DNA of 64,000 nucleotides from Phocaeicola dorei (GTDB lineage Bacteria; Bacteroidota; Bacteroidia; Bacteroidales; Bacteroidaceae): positions 3,751,501 through 3,815,500 of the forward strand of contig NZ_CP046176.1 of assembly GCF_013009555.1 (NCBI RefSeq), read 5' to 3'. Below the pieces are notes generated by a model. It searched no databases and was not told the DNA's origin. It saw only the letters and a list, made by a program, of their open reading frames with translations. Position numbers and translations under genes: made by a program. This document shows, piece after piece, positions 17,401 to 24,911 of this stretch. Positions within the stretch are counted from its first letter, which is position 1. Every line of letters starts with the position of its first letter.

Positions 17401-18120
17401 TTATCGCTTACCCAACTTATCAGCCTCTTTTTTCAGTTGTTCGGCTTGCTCGTTCAACAGCCTTGCACGCTCCAACGCTTCTGCCTGCTTTTGGCTGCGG
17501 TACTCGAAATCTGTCACCGTATTGGTCAGGCTTCGGACAAAGGCGTTGTCCCGTTGCCACTTGAATTTGGTTTCCAGCATATCGAAAGTTTCCCCGTCTG
17601 CCTGTCCTTGCATCAGCAAATAGCGGTACTTCATATCGTTGTCCTGTAACTGCTGCATACGCCCAGCCAAACGGACATTCAAAAACAGGGAAGCGGAACA
17701 GACAACCAGCACTGCCGAGAAAAGGAACACTCCCGGACGTACCCACGAAACGACCTTGTTGTAAATCCGTTGATAAAACGGTAAGGGCGTGGCTTCCTCT
17801 TTATCCGGCTTGCAAGAGCCAAAAGTATCAATCATTGCCTTGAAACAACGGTAGGTTTCCAATGTTATTTTCTTGGTGTCCTCGATGTGCTTCTGCTGAC
17901 CTTGCATCCCGTTCCTAATGTCGTCAAGCTGTTGCCGGACAACTTGCAAGTCCTTTTCAGGGATTGCCGAGTTACGGTGCAGTTCCGACAATGCCTGTCC
18001 GATTGCGTCCAACCGTCCGATGGTTTCCTCCCGGCTGGCTGGCGTTACCTGCGCTTCCTGCTTCTCTTTCAGTTCCGTAACCATTGAGAGAAGCCCCTCC
18101 AAAATCAAATTTTCCTCCAT
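17401..18120 (-). CDS. Coiled-coil membrane protein of the mobilization module
   Basis: This 239-residue protein has no enzyme motif. Residues 1-95 are predicted coiled coil (LSMVTELKEKQEAQ, DKTL-type heptads, QQLDDIRNGMQGQQKHIEDT). A single membrane helix lies near 130-152 (PGVFLFSAVLVVCSASLFLN), and a charged helical tail ends in ARLLNEQAEQLKKEADKLGK. It starts 4 bp after the relaxase gene and belongs to the same transcript. Comparable proteins sit at the end of Bacteroides mobilization operons; a role in docking the relaxosome to the membrane or to a host conjugation pore is plausible but unproven. Confidence 0.7.
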   Translation of the reverse strand: MEENLILEGLLSMVTELKEKQEAQVTPASREETIGRLDAIGQALSELHRNSAIPEKDLQVVRQQLDDIRNGMQGQQKHIEDTKKITLETYRCFKAMIDTFGSCKPDKEEATPLPFYQRIYNKVVSWVRPGVFLFSAVLVVCSASLFLNVRLAGRMQQLQDNDMKYRYLLMQGQADGETFDMLETKFKWQRDNAFVRSLTNTVTDFEYRSQKQAEALERARLLNEQAEQLKKEADKLGKR

Positions 18121-18124
18121 TCAA

Positions 18125-19045
18125 TTACAGTTTAAGTTGTTTTTTCTTTTTCTTCTTCTTTCTCAAATTCAAGTTTGGTTCTTCATCCACTGGGGGCGAA
18201 GATGCGGAAAACAGCCCCAGTGAGCCGCTTATCAACGGGCTGTCAGCCTTGCCCGGTGTCGGTGCTTGTTCCCGAACGGACGCGAAAGCTGTCTGCTGCC
18301 GGCTTCCTGCTGTATTCAGACCTGCATCCCCGAAACATTTATCCAGTTTGGAAAAACTGAAACTGCGGTCTATCTCCGAACCCTTGAACGTGTATTCACC
18401 TTTGGAAAAGGATATGCCCTGCACTTCGTTTGTCTGCCCCTTGCACTTGAACCGGATTGTAATACCCTTTTCCGCTAACCTCCCCTGTAACTGCTGCCAG
18501 TTCCGGGATTTGCCGATTTCATCCTTTACAGCCGTGTAAATCTCATATTTCGACTTGTCCGGCTCTTTCAGGCGGTGTTGCTTTACCCGTTCCTTACCAC
18601 CAGCGAAGTAAAGACCGTGCTTGGCTTTCAGCTTCTTGCATACCTGCTCGTTGCGGTACATGTCGTTCCTGTCCGAAATGGTCTTGCCGTTGTTGTCTAT
18701 ACGGTTGAATACGATATGCACATGTGGGTGTTCCCGGTCTTGATGGCGCACGATGATGTACTGCGTATCGGTGATTTTCATTTCACGCATATATTCCTGC
18801 GCAAGCTGTATCATCTTCTCGTCTGTCAATTTGGGCGCATCCACTGCCGAATAGCTTAATGCAATGTGTCCGACTGGCTTTTTCAAGTCGGGATTCATCC
18901 CGGTCTGCATGCAGAAGCTGCGAATTATATCTCCCCGGCTTTCTGTCAGTACCCCGTCCGCATGGAGCAAAGCCGCCTGTTCCTTGCCAAGCACATAGTT
19001 CACGCAACCCTTAAACCCGCTTCCTTTTTTTATTTTTCCAATCAT
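18125..19045 (-). CDS. Relaxase/mobilization nuclease (MobB-type of Bacteroides elements)
   Basis: The product has 306 residues. The N-terminus MIGKIKKGSGFKGCVNYVLG is typical of the Relaxase (PF03432) domain. The metal-binding histidine triad is seen in IIVRHQDREHPHVHIVFNRI near residue 100-118; the candidate nicking tyrosine is in the N-terminal part (Y17 in NYVLG). GHIALSYSA gives the second conserved histidine. The C-terminal third is basic and low complexity, ending in a run of lysines. Relaxases nick oriT and lead one strand during transfer. It overlaps the MobC-like gene by 35 bp; a candidate oriT hairpin lies just upstream of that gene. The length is short but normal for small mobilizable elements. 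Confidence 0.9.
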   Translation of the reverse strand: MIGKIKKGSGFKGCVNYVLGKEQAALLHADGVLTESRGDIIRSFCMQTGMNPDLKKPVGHIALSYSAVDAPKLTDEKMIQLAQEYMREMKITDTQYIIVRHQDREHPHVHIVFNRIDNNGKTISDRNDMYRNEQVCKKLKAKHGLYFAGGKERVKQHRLKEPDKSKYEIYTAVKDEIGKSRNWQQLQGRLAEKGITIRFKCKGQTNEVQGISFSKGEYTFKGSEIDRSFSFSKLDKCFGDAGLNTAGSRQQTAFASVREQAPTPGKADSPLISGSLGLFSASSPPVDEEPNLNLRKKKKKKKQLKL

Positions 19046-19394
19046 CCGATAGCTGGTTTATAATTTCGACAATCCTGTTTTTGAGTTTCACCAGTTCCAC
19101 CGCCACCAGTGCGAAACCTCCGGCATTTGCCCGGTGCGCCAACTGGTTGATGTTGTTGGCTTCCCCTGCCAGCTTGCGGATGGTGTCCGCATCCTGCCTG
19201 TTCAGTCGAGGTATGACCTCTGCCGAAACAACCGCCTGCCGTACATACTCACTGACACGCAACCCGGCTTCTCCGGCTCGCTTCCTGATGGCATAATACT
19301 GCAACTCGGTCAGTTTCGTGCTGACTACCCGTTGCTGTTTCTCTATCCGTTTCTTTGCCGGACGTCCCCCCGGCTTATCCTTTATATTCGTCAT
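19011..19394 (-). CDS. MobC-family relaxosome accessory protein
   Basis: This 127-residue basic protein starts KDKPGGRPAKKRIEKQQRVV. The ribbon-helix-helix-like region is VSTKLTELQYYAIRKRAGEA, followed by the MobC-family block GLRVSEYVRQAVVSAEV. The C-terminal half has LAGEANNINQLAHRANAGGF, the conserved N-N-I-N-Q-L motif of MobC (PF05713). It helps the relaxase bind and open oriT. Its stop lies inside the relaxase gene, the usual coupled arrangement. In Bacteroides literature equivalent genes are often called mobA. Confidence 0.88.
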   Translation of the reverse strand: MTNIKDKPGGRPAKKRIEKQQRVVSTKLTELQYYAIRKRAGEAGLRVSEYVRQAVVSAEVIPRLNRQDADTIRKLAGEANNINQLAHRANAGGFALVAVELVKLKNRIVEIINQLSDDWKNKKRKRV

Positions 19395-19450
19395 AGTCTT
19401 TTACGTTTAAATGGTGTCCTAAAAATTGCGACCAACGGGAGAAATTTTCT

Positions 19451-19506
19451 TTGCGGTGAGCAAAGCAAGGTAGTTTCGGTTTACCGAAACATAACCTTGC
19501 TCTCCC
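19451..19506. other. Candidate origin of transfer (oriT) hairpin
   Basis: Between the MobC-like gene and the primase gene lies an interrupted inverted repeat: GCAAGGT (19465-19471) pairs with ACCTTGC (19494-19500), and GTTTCGGT (19473-19480) pairs with ACCGAAAC (19483-19490). It is the only strong dyad close to the mob genes and is placed where oriT is found in related Bacteroides elements. The nick site cannot be read from sequence alone. Confidence 0.5.
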
Positions 19507-19540
19507 CATTAAACCGCCTGCCGTTGGCAATGCCGCCGGA

Positions 19541-20506
19541 CTAAATGCCCCTGCCCCTTTTCTGTCTTGGGGCTGTGCGTTGTCCGGTTTCCTGCTTTAC
19601 TTCCTGCGCTTGGCTGGTGCTGTTCTTCTGTTCCTGCTTCCTGCCGCACAGGTAATCGTTCAAGTCCGAATAACCCCTGTAATTGTCTGAGAAGTCACGC
19701 ACACGGTAGGAATATTCCAATGCGATAGCCTGTGTCGTCCGATACCCTGCCGCATCGTTGTCGAGCATACAGTGGATGCGTTCATACGGGGACAATGCGT
19801 CAATGGCTTTCGACACGTTGGCGGTGGAGTTGAGAATGACGTAATCCTGACCTTCCAAGCAAGGCATGTTCGGGCAGTTCTTCACCCGGAGCGTGAGGAA
19901 AGAGAGGTAGTCCATAAATCCCTCAAACACCAGACATTTCTCTCTCGGCTCTCCCTGCTGCCGTATGTGGGTGATGTCTTTCGGGGCGATGCAGCCTTTG
20001 AAAAAGGAGTTGCGCACCTCGTAGCCGCCTGCCATGTTCGGGAAGCCGATAGCGAAATAAGGCTTGCCGTTGTGGGTGAAATGGAGTTCCTTACATTCTC
20101 TTTTCGCCAGTTCGATATTGATACCCCGTCCTTGCAGGTAGTGGAGCAATGCCGGATGGGCAAGGTCGTGTATCTCCAAATGCTGGAAACTCGGCTCTGT
20201 CCTACGTTGGGGAAAAGAGAAACTGACCGGACGGACGTGCGGTGTCTGCTCCGCTATCCGGTCTAACAGGTATGGCACATGGTCGGAACAGTAAAGTTCC
20301 TTTGCCAGTGTAATGATGTTGCCACCCTTGCCTGCGCCATAGTCATACCATAGGTTGCGGTCGGTGTTCACCTTGAAAGACGCTTCGTGTTCCTCCCTCA
20401 ACGGTGATTTGTACCACAAGCCGTTGCCCTGCCGTTTGACAGGAGAGTAGCCTAAACTGTGCAGATAGTCCGCAATGGATATTTTCTTTGCATCTTCGAT
20501 GTTCAT
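19541..20506 (-). CDS. Toprim-domain primase-like protein, zinc finger degenerated
   Basis: This 321-residue protein resembles the N-terminal half of DnaG. Residues 10-75 follow the CHC2 layout (ISIADYLHSLGY, then YKSPLREEHEASFKVNTDRN and GGNIITLAKEL), but the Cys/His zinc ligands are missing. The Toprim domain shows CLVFEGFMDYLSFLTL near residue 200 (catalytic Glu) and HCMLDNDAAGYRTTQAIALE near 255 (the DxD element as DND). It probably primes replication of the excised element together with the RepA-like ATPase encoded upstream. The tail is Gln/Lys-rich. Proteins like this are standard in NBU-like and related mobilizable elements. Confidence 0.85.
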   Translation of the reverse strand: MNIEDAKKISIADYLHSLGYSPVKRQGNGLWYKSPLREEHEASFKVNTDRNLWYDYGAGKGGNIITLAKELYCSDHVPYLLDRIAEQTPHVRPVSFSFPQRRTEPSFQHLEIHDLAHPALLHYLQGRGINIELAKRECKELHFTHNGKPYFAIGFPNMAGGYEVRNSFFKGCIAPKDITHIRQQGEPREKCLVFEGFMDYLSFLTLRVKNCPNMPCLEGQDYVILNSTANVSKAIDALSPYERIHCMLDNDAAGYRTTQAIALEYSYRVRDFSDNYRGYSDLNDYLCGRKQEQKNSTSQAQEVKQETGQRTAPRQKRGRGI

Positions 20507-20550
20507 AACATTGTCTTTTAACGGTTGGAAGAATAATTGAAAACAGTCCT

Positions 20551-20653
20551 GTTTAGTCCGTTATATATATGCCCGTACCATACTAAACCTGCCTGTTGCC
20601 AATGCTGGAAAATAGCAAGTCTGTTCCGCTTATATATACGCCCGGACTAAACC
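20551..20653. repeat. Inverted and direct repeats, candidate replication origin
   Basis: The gap between the ATPase gene and the primase gene is bounded by a perfect inverted repeat, GTTTAGTCCG (20551-20560) and CGGACTAAAC (20643-20652). Inside are two direct repeats of the form TCCG-TATATATA-GCCCG followed by ACTAAACC (about 20557-20589 and 20625-20653). AT-rich iteron-like repeats next to a RepA-type ATPase suggest an origin for replication of the excised circle. That is inference. Confidence 0.4.
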
Positions 20654-20663
20654 AAACCGGATT

Positions 20664-21737
20664 TTAATAATGGAAATCGGGATTGTAGCGGTAGCCCTTA
20701 CCCTCTTTCACAATCATGCGCTTTTTCACAAGGAACTTGTTCAGCAACACAAGGACATTGCGCCCACGCTCGTAGCCGATACTCGCATAGCCCCGTTTCA
20801 ATGCCGCTATGACATTGGAGTAACCCTGTACCGCCTGCTTGCCGAAACCGTTTTCCAACGCTTCCCGGTGCTGCTGTTCCGTCAGTTCCGTCAGCGGAAA
20901 GTTCCTGTCCTGCTTGGGCTGCTGGAATACATAACCGCCCACGACTTCGGGCAAGGCGTTGTCATTGATGCGGAATGCGAACGGGTCAAACTCCCGGTCA
21001 CGTATGTGCATCGCCTTTACCTCGCTTATGTTGCCGTCCTGTGTGCTCTTGGTGACTTGCAGGACGGTTTCAGCCTTGTTGTTCAGTTCCGTACCGATAT
21101 GCCCCCTTGTGTTGTCGTCCCCCTTGTTCAAATGCAATACGGTATGGATATGCAGGTTATAGCCGCTTGACCAGCGCATTAGGAGGTTGATTAGGTCGGT
21201 CGATTCGCTGGGGCTGTTGATGTCGTACATCAAGTCACGGATTCCGTCAATGATGAGCAACCCCACATCAGGCATATTCTCCAGCATATAGCCGATAATC
21301 TGTTTCCGCCTGTCGGGTGTCTGCTCCCTTAGCACGACAAAGACGAAATCGTCCCTGTCCTTGTCGGTAGGCAGTCCGGCAAGGCGCAAAATACGCTCCA
21401 TGACCTTGTGGCAATGGTATTTGCTCTGCTCGGTATCTACATAGAGTATTTTCCGTTTGTTCGGTGGCAGGTATGCCGAGTATTGCAGTACCTCGTCATT
21501 CTTCAACGCTGCCGCAACGATAGCGGAAATGTTGAACGTCTTTTTGCTCTTGGCTTTGCCTGTGGATGCGCTGAAATTGCCCAACGTGCCGATAGTGGAG
21601 CCGTTCACCCAAAGGATTTCGGGCGGCACTTCGTAAGTGTCCGTGACTTTCAGGTGGATGCTTTTCCAAAGGGCTGCAAAATCCTCTTTCGTCATGGGAG
21701 CGTCCTGTTTGGTCTCCTCTTTCTTCTTATTTTCCAT
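20664..21737 (-). CDS. RepA-like RecA-fold ATPase (replicative helicase type)
   Basis: The product has 357 residues. Walker A is a variant, FSASTGKAKSKKTFNI near residue 58, as in AAA_25/RepA-type hexameric helicases. A glutamate-containing strand ILYVDTEQSKYHC lies near 108 and Walker B VGLLIIDGIRDLMYDI near 165. HTVLHLNKGDDNTRGHIGTE near 198 is a sensor region. The C-terminal winged-helix-like end contains GYERGRNVLVLLNKFLVKKR. Such proteins unwind plasmid or mobile-element DNA for replication. It lies between the HTH gene (5 bp away) and the primase, in one operon on the minus strand. Confidence 0.85.
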   Translation of the reverse strand: MENKKKEETKQDAPMTKEDFAALWKSIHLKVTDTYEVPPEILWVNGSTIGTLGNFSASTGKAKSKKTFNISAIVAAALKNDEVLQYSAYLPPNKRKILYVDTEQSKYHCHKVMERILRLAGLPTDKDRDDFVFVVLREQTPDRRKQIIGYMLENMPDVGLLIIDGIRDLMYDINSPSESTDLINLLMRWSSGYNLHIHTVLHLNKGDDNTRGHIGTELNNKAETVLQVTKSTQDGNISEVKAMHIRDREFDPFAFRINDNALPEVVGGYVFQQPKQDRNFPLTELTEQQHREALENGFGKQAVQGYSNVIAALKRGYASIGYERGRNVLVLLNKFLVKKRMIVKEGKGYRYNPDFHY

Positions 21738-21742
21738 AGCCG

Positions 21743-22030
21743 TTATTTCTTTAGAGGACGGTTAAGGATATACTTCTGCGCTTCCTGTTCTATCTGCGCC
21801 TGTGTCTTGACCGGGTTCTGACGCAACCACGCTTCCAGTTCCGTTTTCTCAAAATAAAGCATCTTACCCTGCGGCTTGTAATGGGGTATCAAGTTACCCG
21901 AAGTCAACTTGTACAGGTAACTTTTTGAAAGGTTCAAAAACTTGCTCGCTTCATCGAAGCTAAGCACATTCTTTGAAAGGAACACTAAATTTTCGAGTTC
22001 TGCAACTCGCTTCTCAATACTTGTTTCCAT
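21743..22030 (-). CDS. Excisionase-like HTH protein
   Basis: This 95-residue protein has a coiled N-terminus (EKRVAELENLVFLSKN) followed by a MerR/Xis-type winged HTH: FDEASKFLNLSKSYLYKLTS, then IPHYKPQGKMLYFEKTELEA. This family (HTH_17) is found next to integrases of Bacteroides mobile elements and is used for excision or regulation. It precedes the RepA-like ATPase by 5 bp. A palindrome GTAATCGATTAC (22084-22095) and a TACTTTTG box (minus strand, 22101-22108) lie upstream and could be its operator and promoter. Confidence 0.8.
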   Translation of the reverse strand: METSIEKRVAELENLVFLSKNVLSFDEASKFLNLSKSYLYKLTSGNLIPHYKPQGKMLYFEKTELEAWLRQNPVKTQAQIEQEAQKYILNRPLKK

Positions 22031-22161
22031 ATAACAAAAGTATTTGCGTTAGACAATATGGAGTGCATGCCCTCCGGTTACTTGTAATCGATTACGGGGG
22101 CAAAAGTATTGAGGAATAGCTTGATAGCGGATTAAGCTATGTTTGAGGTCTTAACCTATTC

Positions 22162-23091
22162 TTAAAGTTTTTTCAGTTGCTTGATGTAATTACTAATGGT
22201 TGCATAATCTTTTTCATGCTCCAACCCTTTTACATAATTGGCGGCAGTAGCTAAATCACCTTGATTTAGGTATTTATCTTTCTTCGTATTCCTTGTAACA
22301 AACAACTTATTATTTGCTATAACCGATTGCCAGTTAGCTGTTATCAAGCCACGACTACTTAATTCTGAAAAAAGAAAAGCCACCAGCCTATTATTATTAG
22401 ACCTGAATATAACTTTAGGTTTGCAGGAAAGTATCGCTTTCAAATCCTCAAAAGTCATAGGGGCATTGAAAATCTCTACTTCATTGATACACTCTACCAA
22501 TAACTCTATTTGCCTATCGTTTAAAACAGACTTAAAAGGATTTTCAGTTTTAGCAATATGGGGTATAATTTTAGGCTCTTGGTATTTATCTTGAATTGGT
22601 TGCGGTTCTTCCCGTTCCTGTTGTGGTTGCATTTCCGCTTGCACCTTATTTTCTTTCTTTTTTCGCAAGTATGCCGAATATCTTTCTAACACAACAACTT
22701 TGACTACTACGGAGAAATAAGGCAGTTCTTCATCATAAGCCGTATTATCTTGCTCATACCGGGCATAATCAAATGAAAGAGGATTAAATGCCATGTATTT
22801 TCTTTTCTCATCGGGTTTCAAGGATTCATAAAAGCCACTTTCCCAAAAAAAATCGGATGTAGAATAAAAACTTTGAATATCATTCAATACAGAATAGCGT
22901 ATATATAAGTGTACTAACTCATCAGCGGTACGAATATATTCCTGCTGTTCCAGCTTATCAGCCTGTTCTTCATTAAGATATACAGATTTAGCGGCAATGC
23001 TGTCTGTCAAAACTTGGCTGGCATGATTAATGCAACGGTTAAATATACCTTGTATATGGTCGAATTTTATTTTCAGTTCTTCTTCTGTCAT
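22162..23091 (-). CDS. Hypothetical protein of the mobilizable element
   Basis: This 309-residue protein has no recognised enzymatic motif. The N-terminal half (DHIQGIFNRCINHASQVLTD, then EEQADKLEQQEYIRTADELV) is helical. A Gln/Glu-rich linker near residues 150-170 (EMQPQQEREEPQPIQDKY) separates a C-terminal domain (LNDRQIELLVECINEVEIF, then FSELSSRGLITANWQSVIAN) that resembles the fold of a small helical DNA-binding or scaffold module. Genes of similar length sit between integrase and excisionase in many Bacteroides elements. A function is not assigned. Confidence 0.65.
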   Translation of the reverse strand: MTEEELKIKFDHIQGIFNRCINHASQVLTDSIAAKSVYLNEEQADKLEQQEYIRTADELVHLYIRYSVLNDIQSFYSTSDFFWESGFYESLKPDEKRKYMAFNPLSFDYARYEQDNTAYDEELPYFSVVVKVVVLERYSAYLRKKKENKVQAEMQPQQEREEPQPIQDKYQEPKIIPHIAKTENPFKSVLNDRQIELLVECINEVEIFNAPMTFEDLKAILSCKPKVIFRSNNNRLVAFLFSELSSRGLITANWQSVIANNKLFVTRNTKKDKYLNQGDLATAANYVKGLEHEKDYATISNYIKQLKKL

Positions 23092-23201
23092 AATATTCTA
23101 TGTTTCAGTTAGTAGAAACAAAGATATATTTTTCCGACTAAACAAAGGCAAAAAAAGAAAGAAAGTACGGCTATATCAGAGTTCCGTACTTTCTTTTTGA
23201 A

Positions 23202-23375
23202 TCAGTCCGTCAAATTCGGTATCAAACTTATAGCTTCTTCTTTTTTCTTATCAACAATCTTCGCATAAATTTGGGTTGTGGCGATATTTTTATGTCCTAA
23301 CAGTTTGCTAACCGTGTACAAATCAGCCCCCAATGTAAGCATCATAGTAGCATGGGTATGCCGGGCAACATGGAA
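23202..23375 (-). pseudogene. Tyrosine integrase, C-terminal fragment of a split gene
   Basis: The frame reads [20 protein letters not shown], then [19 protein letters not shown] and [16 protein letters not shown]. This is the last ~58 residues of a tyrosine recombinase with the HxxR (HVAR), LGH and the nucleophile tyrosine (TTQIY), but no N-terminal domains. A GTG/TTG-started frame extends a few codons upstream (to 23396) into non-homologous sequence. The missing first ~342 residues are found on the same strand at 62.2-63.25 kb. It is inactive alone. Confidence 0.85.
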
Positions 23376-23662
23376 ATAGAGAAGCGATACAAGCAATGGA
23401 AACGAGAAGAGAACAAAACGGAATCTGCTGGTAATTAACTATTTCTCTATATTCTTCCACACAAGAAAAAAGCAAAAAAAGTGGGGATTATTGCAGATGT
23501 TCAGTTACCAAACCGTTAGCCGGACAGTTACCGGAAGGAATCAAGGTAACGCGAAGCGGATCAGATAATTTGAAACGACGATATATTACACTGGTTGTCA
23601 TAGTTTTGCATACCAAAGGACGCTTGTAAAACAGGTAAATTTGCCACTAAAATTATAAGCGT
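23376..23662. other. Left end of the inserted element
   Basis: This gap between the integrase fragment and the first tandem recombinase holds GAAACGAGA at 23399-23407, also found at the other break (62231-62239), and an imperfect tandem repeat of TGGAAA-GAGAAG around 23371-23412. I see no gene. It should contain the left attachment site of the element if the insertion model is right. Confidence 0.5.
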
Positions 23663-24892
23663 ATGAAAGTAGAAAAATTCAAGGTTCTGCTCTACCTCAA
23701 AAAGAGCGGACTGGACAAGTCGGGCAAAGCCCCGATAATGGGACGTATCACCGTGAACAGGACGATGGCGCAGTTCAGCTGCAAGCTCTCCTGTACTCCC
23801 GGACTGTGGAATCCCCGCGAAAGCCGGTTGAACGGCAAAAGCAGGGAGGCCGTTGAAACCAATGCCAAAATCGACAGGCTGCTGCTTGACATCAATGCCG
23901 CATTCGACTCCCTTCTGGAACGAAAGACTGATTTTGATGCCGCTTCCGTCAAGGATGCCTTTCAGGGCAGCATGAGCGTCCAAATGACCCTGATGAAAAT
24001 GCTGGATGCCGTCAGGGATGAAGTGAAGAGCCGTATCGGGATAGACCGGGCCAAAGGGACATATCCAGCATACGACTATACCTGCCGTACCATGCGTGAA
24101 TTCATTGAAGCCAAGTTCAAGACAAAGGATCTGGCTTTCGGGCAGCTCACCGAGCAATTCATCCACGATTATGAGAATTTCATCCTTGACGAGAAAGGAC
24201 ATGCCGTTGATACCGCACGTCATTACCTGGCAATTGTCAAGAAGTCTTGCAGGAAAGCCTATAAGGAAGGTCATTCCGAGCGGTTCATGTTCCAGCATTA
24301 TGTCCTCCCGAAACAGACCGTCAAGACGCCAAAGGCATTGAGCCGGGAAAGTTTCGAGAAAATACGGGATGTCGAGATAGCCCCACACCGCACGACCCAC
24401 CGCCTGGCAAGGGATCTGTTTCTCTTTGCCTGCTATACCGGGGTAGCCTACAGTGATGCCGTGACAATCACCAAAGAAAACCTGCATACAGATGAAGACG
24501 GTAAATTGTGGCTGAAATACCGCCGGAAAAAGAACGAACTCCGTGCAAGCGTAAAACTGCTGCCGGAAGCCGTTGACCTGATAGAAAAATATCATGACGA
24601 TGAAAGGAACACCCTGTTTCCGATGATCCACTACCCAAGCCTGAGAAACCACATGAAGGCACTGGCCGTACTGGCAGGGATAAAGGAGAACCTGTGCTAC
24701 CATGTCGGGCGCCACTCGTTTGCCTCGCTCGTCACCCTTGAAGCGGGTGTCCCGATTGAGACCATCAGCAAGATGTTGGGGCATAGTAATATACAGACAA
24801 CCCAGGTGTATGCCCGCGTGACACCTAAAAAGCTCTTCGAGGACATGGACAGGCTTATCGAGGCTACCAAAGATTTCAAACTTGTTTTATAA
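23663..24892 (+). CDS. Tyrosine recombinase, first of a tandem pair
   Basis: The product has 409 residues. The N-terminal arm-binding region (KVEKFKVLLYLKKSGLDKSG, then MGRITVNRTMAQFSCKLSC) and SAM-like core-binding domain (FIEAKFKTKDLAFGQLTEQF) precede the catalytic domain. That domain shows YHVGRHSFASLVTLEAGVPI near residue 350, MLGHSNIQTTQVYARVTPKK near 375 (Tyr nucleophile) and YRRKKNELRASVKL (Lys strand). At the site of the first catalytic arginine it has FACYTGVAYSDAV, with Ala instead of Arg, a feature shared with CTnDOT-type integrases that also lack this residue. It is followed after 19 bp by a second recombinase; the two probably act together at the ends of the element. Confidence 0.9.
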   Translation: MKVEKFKVLLYLKKSGLDKSGKAPIMGRITVNRTMAQFSCKLSCTPGLWNPRESRLNGKSREAVETNAKIDRLLLDINAAFDSLLERKTDFDAASVKDAFQGSMSVQMTLMKMLDAVRDEVKSRIGIDRAKGTYPAYDYTCRTMREFIEAKFKTKDLAFGQLTEQFIHDYENFILDEKGHAVDTARHYLAIVKKSCRKAYKEGHSERFMFQHYVLPKQTVKTPKALSRESFEKIRDVEIAPHRTTHRLARDLFLFACYTGVAYSDAVTITKENLHTDEDGKLWLKYRRKKNELRASVKLLPEAVDLIEKYHDDERNTLFPMIHYPSLRNHMKALAVLAGIKENLCYHVGRHSFASLVTLEAGVPIETISKMLGHSNIQTTQVYARVTPKKLFEDMDRLIEATKDFKLVL

Positions 24893-24911
24893 CCACCAAA
24901 TAACGGACATC

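Noticed and set aside
23561..24784. 407-codon minus-strand frame opposite the first tandem recombinase
   Set aside because: The plus-strand frame encodes an unmistakable tyrosine recombinase; the antisense frame is Cys/Phe-rich and without motifs.
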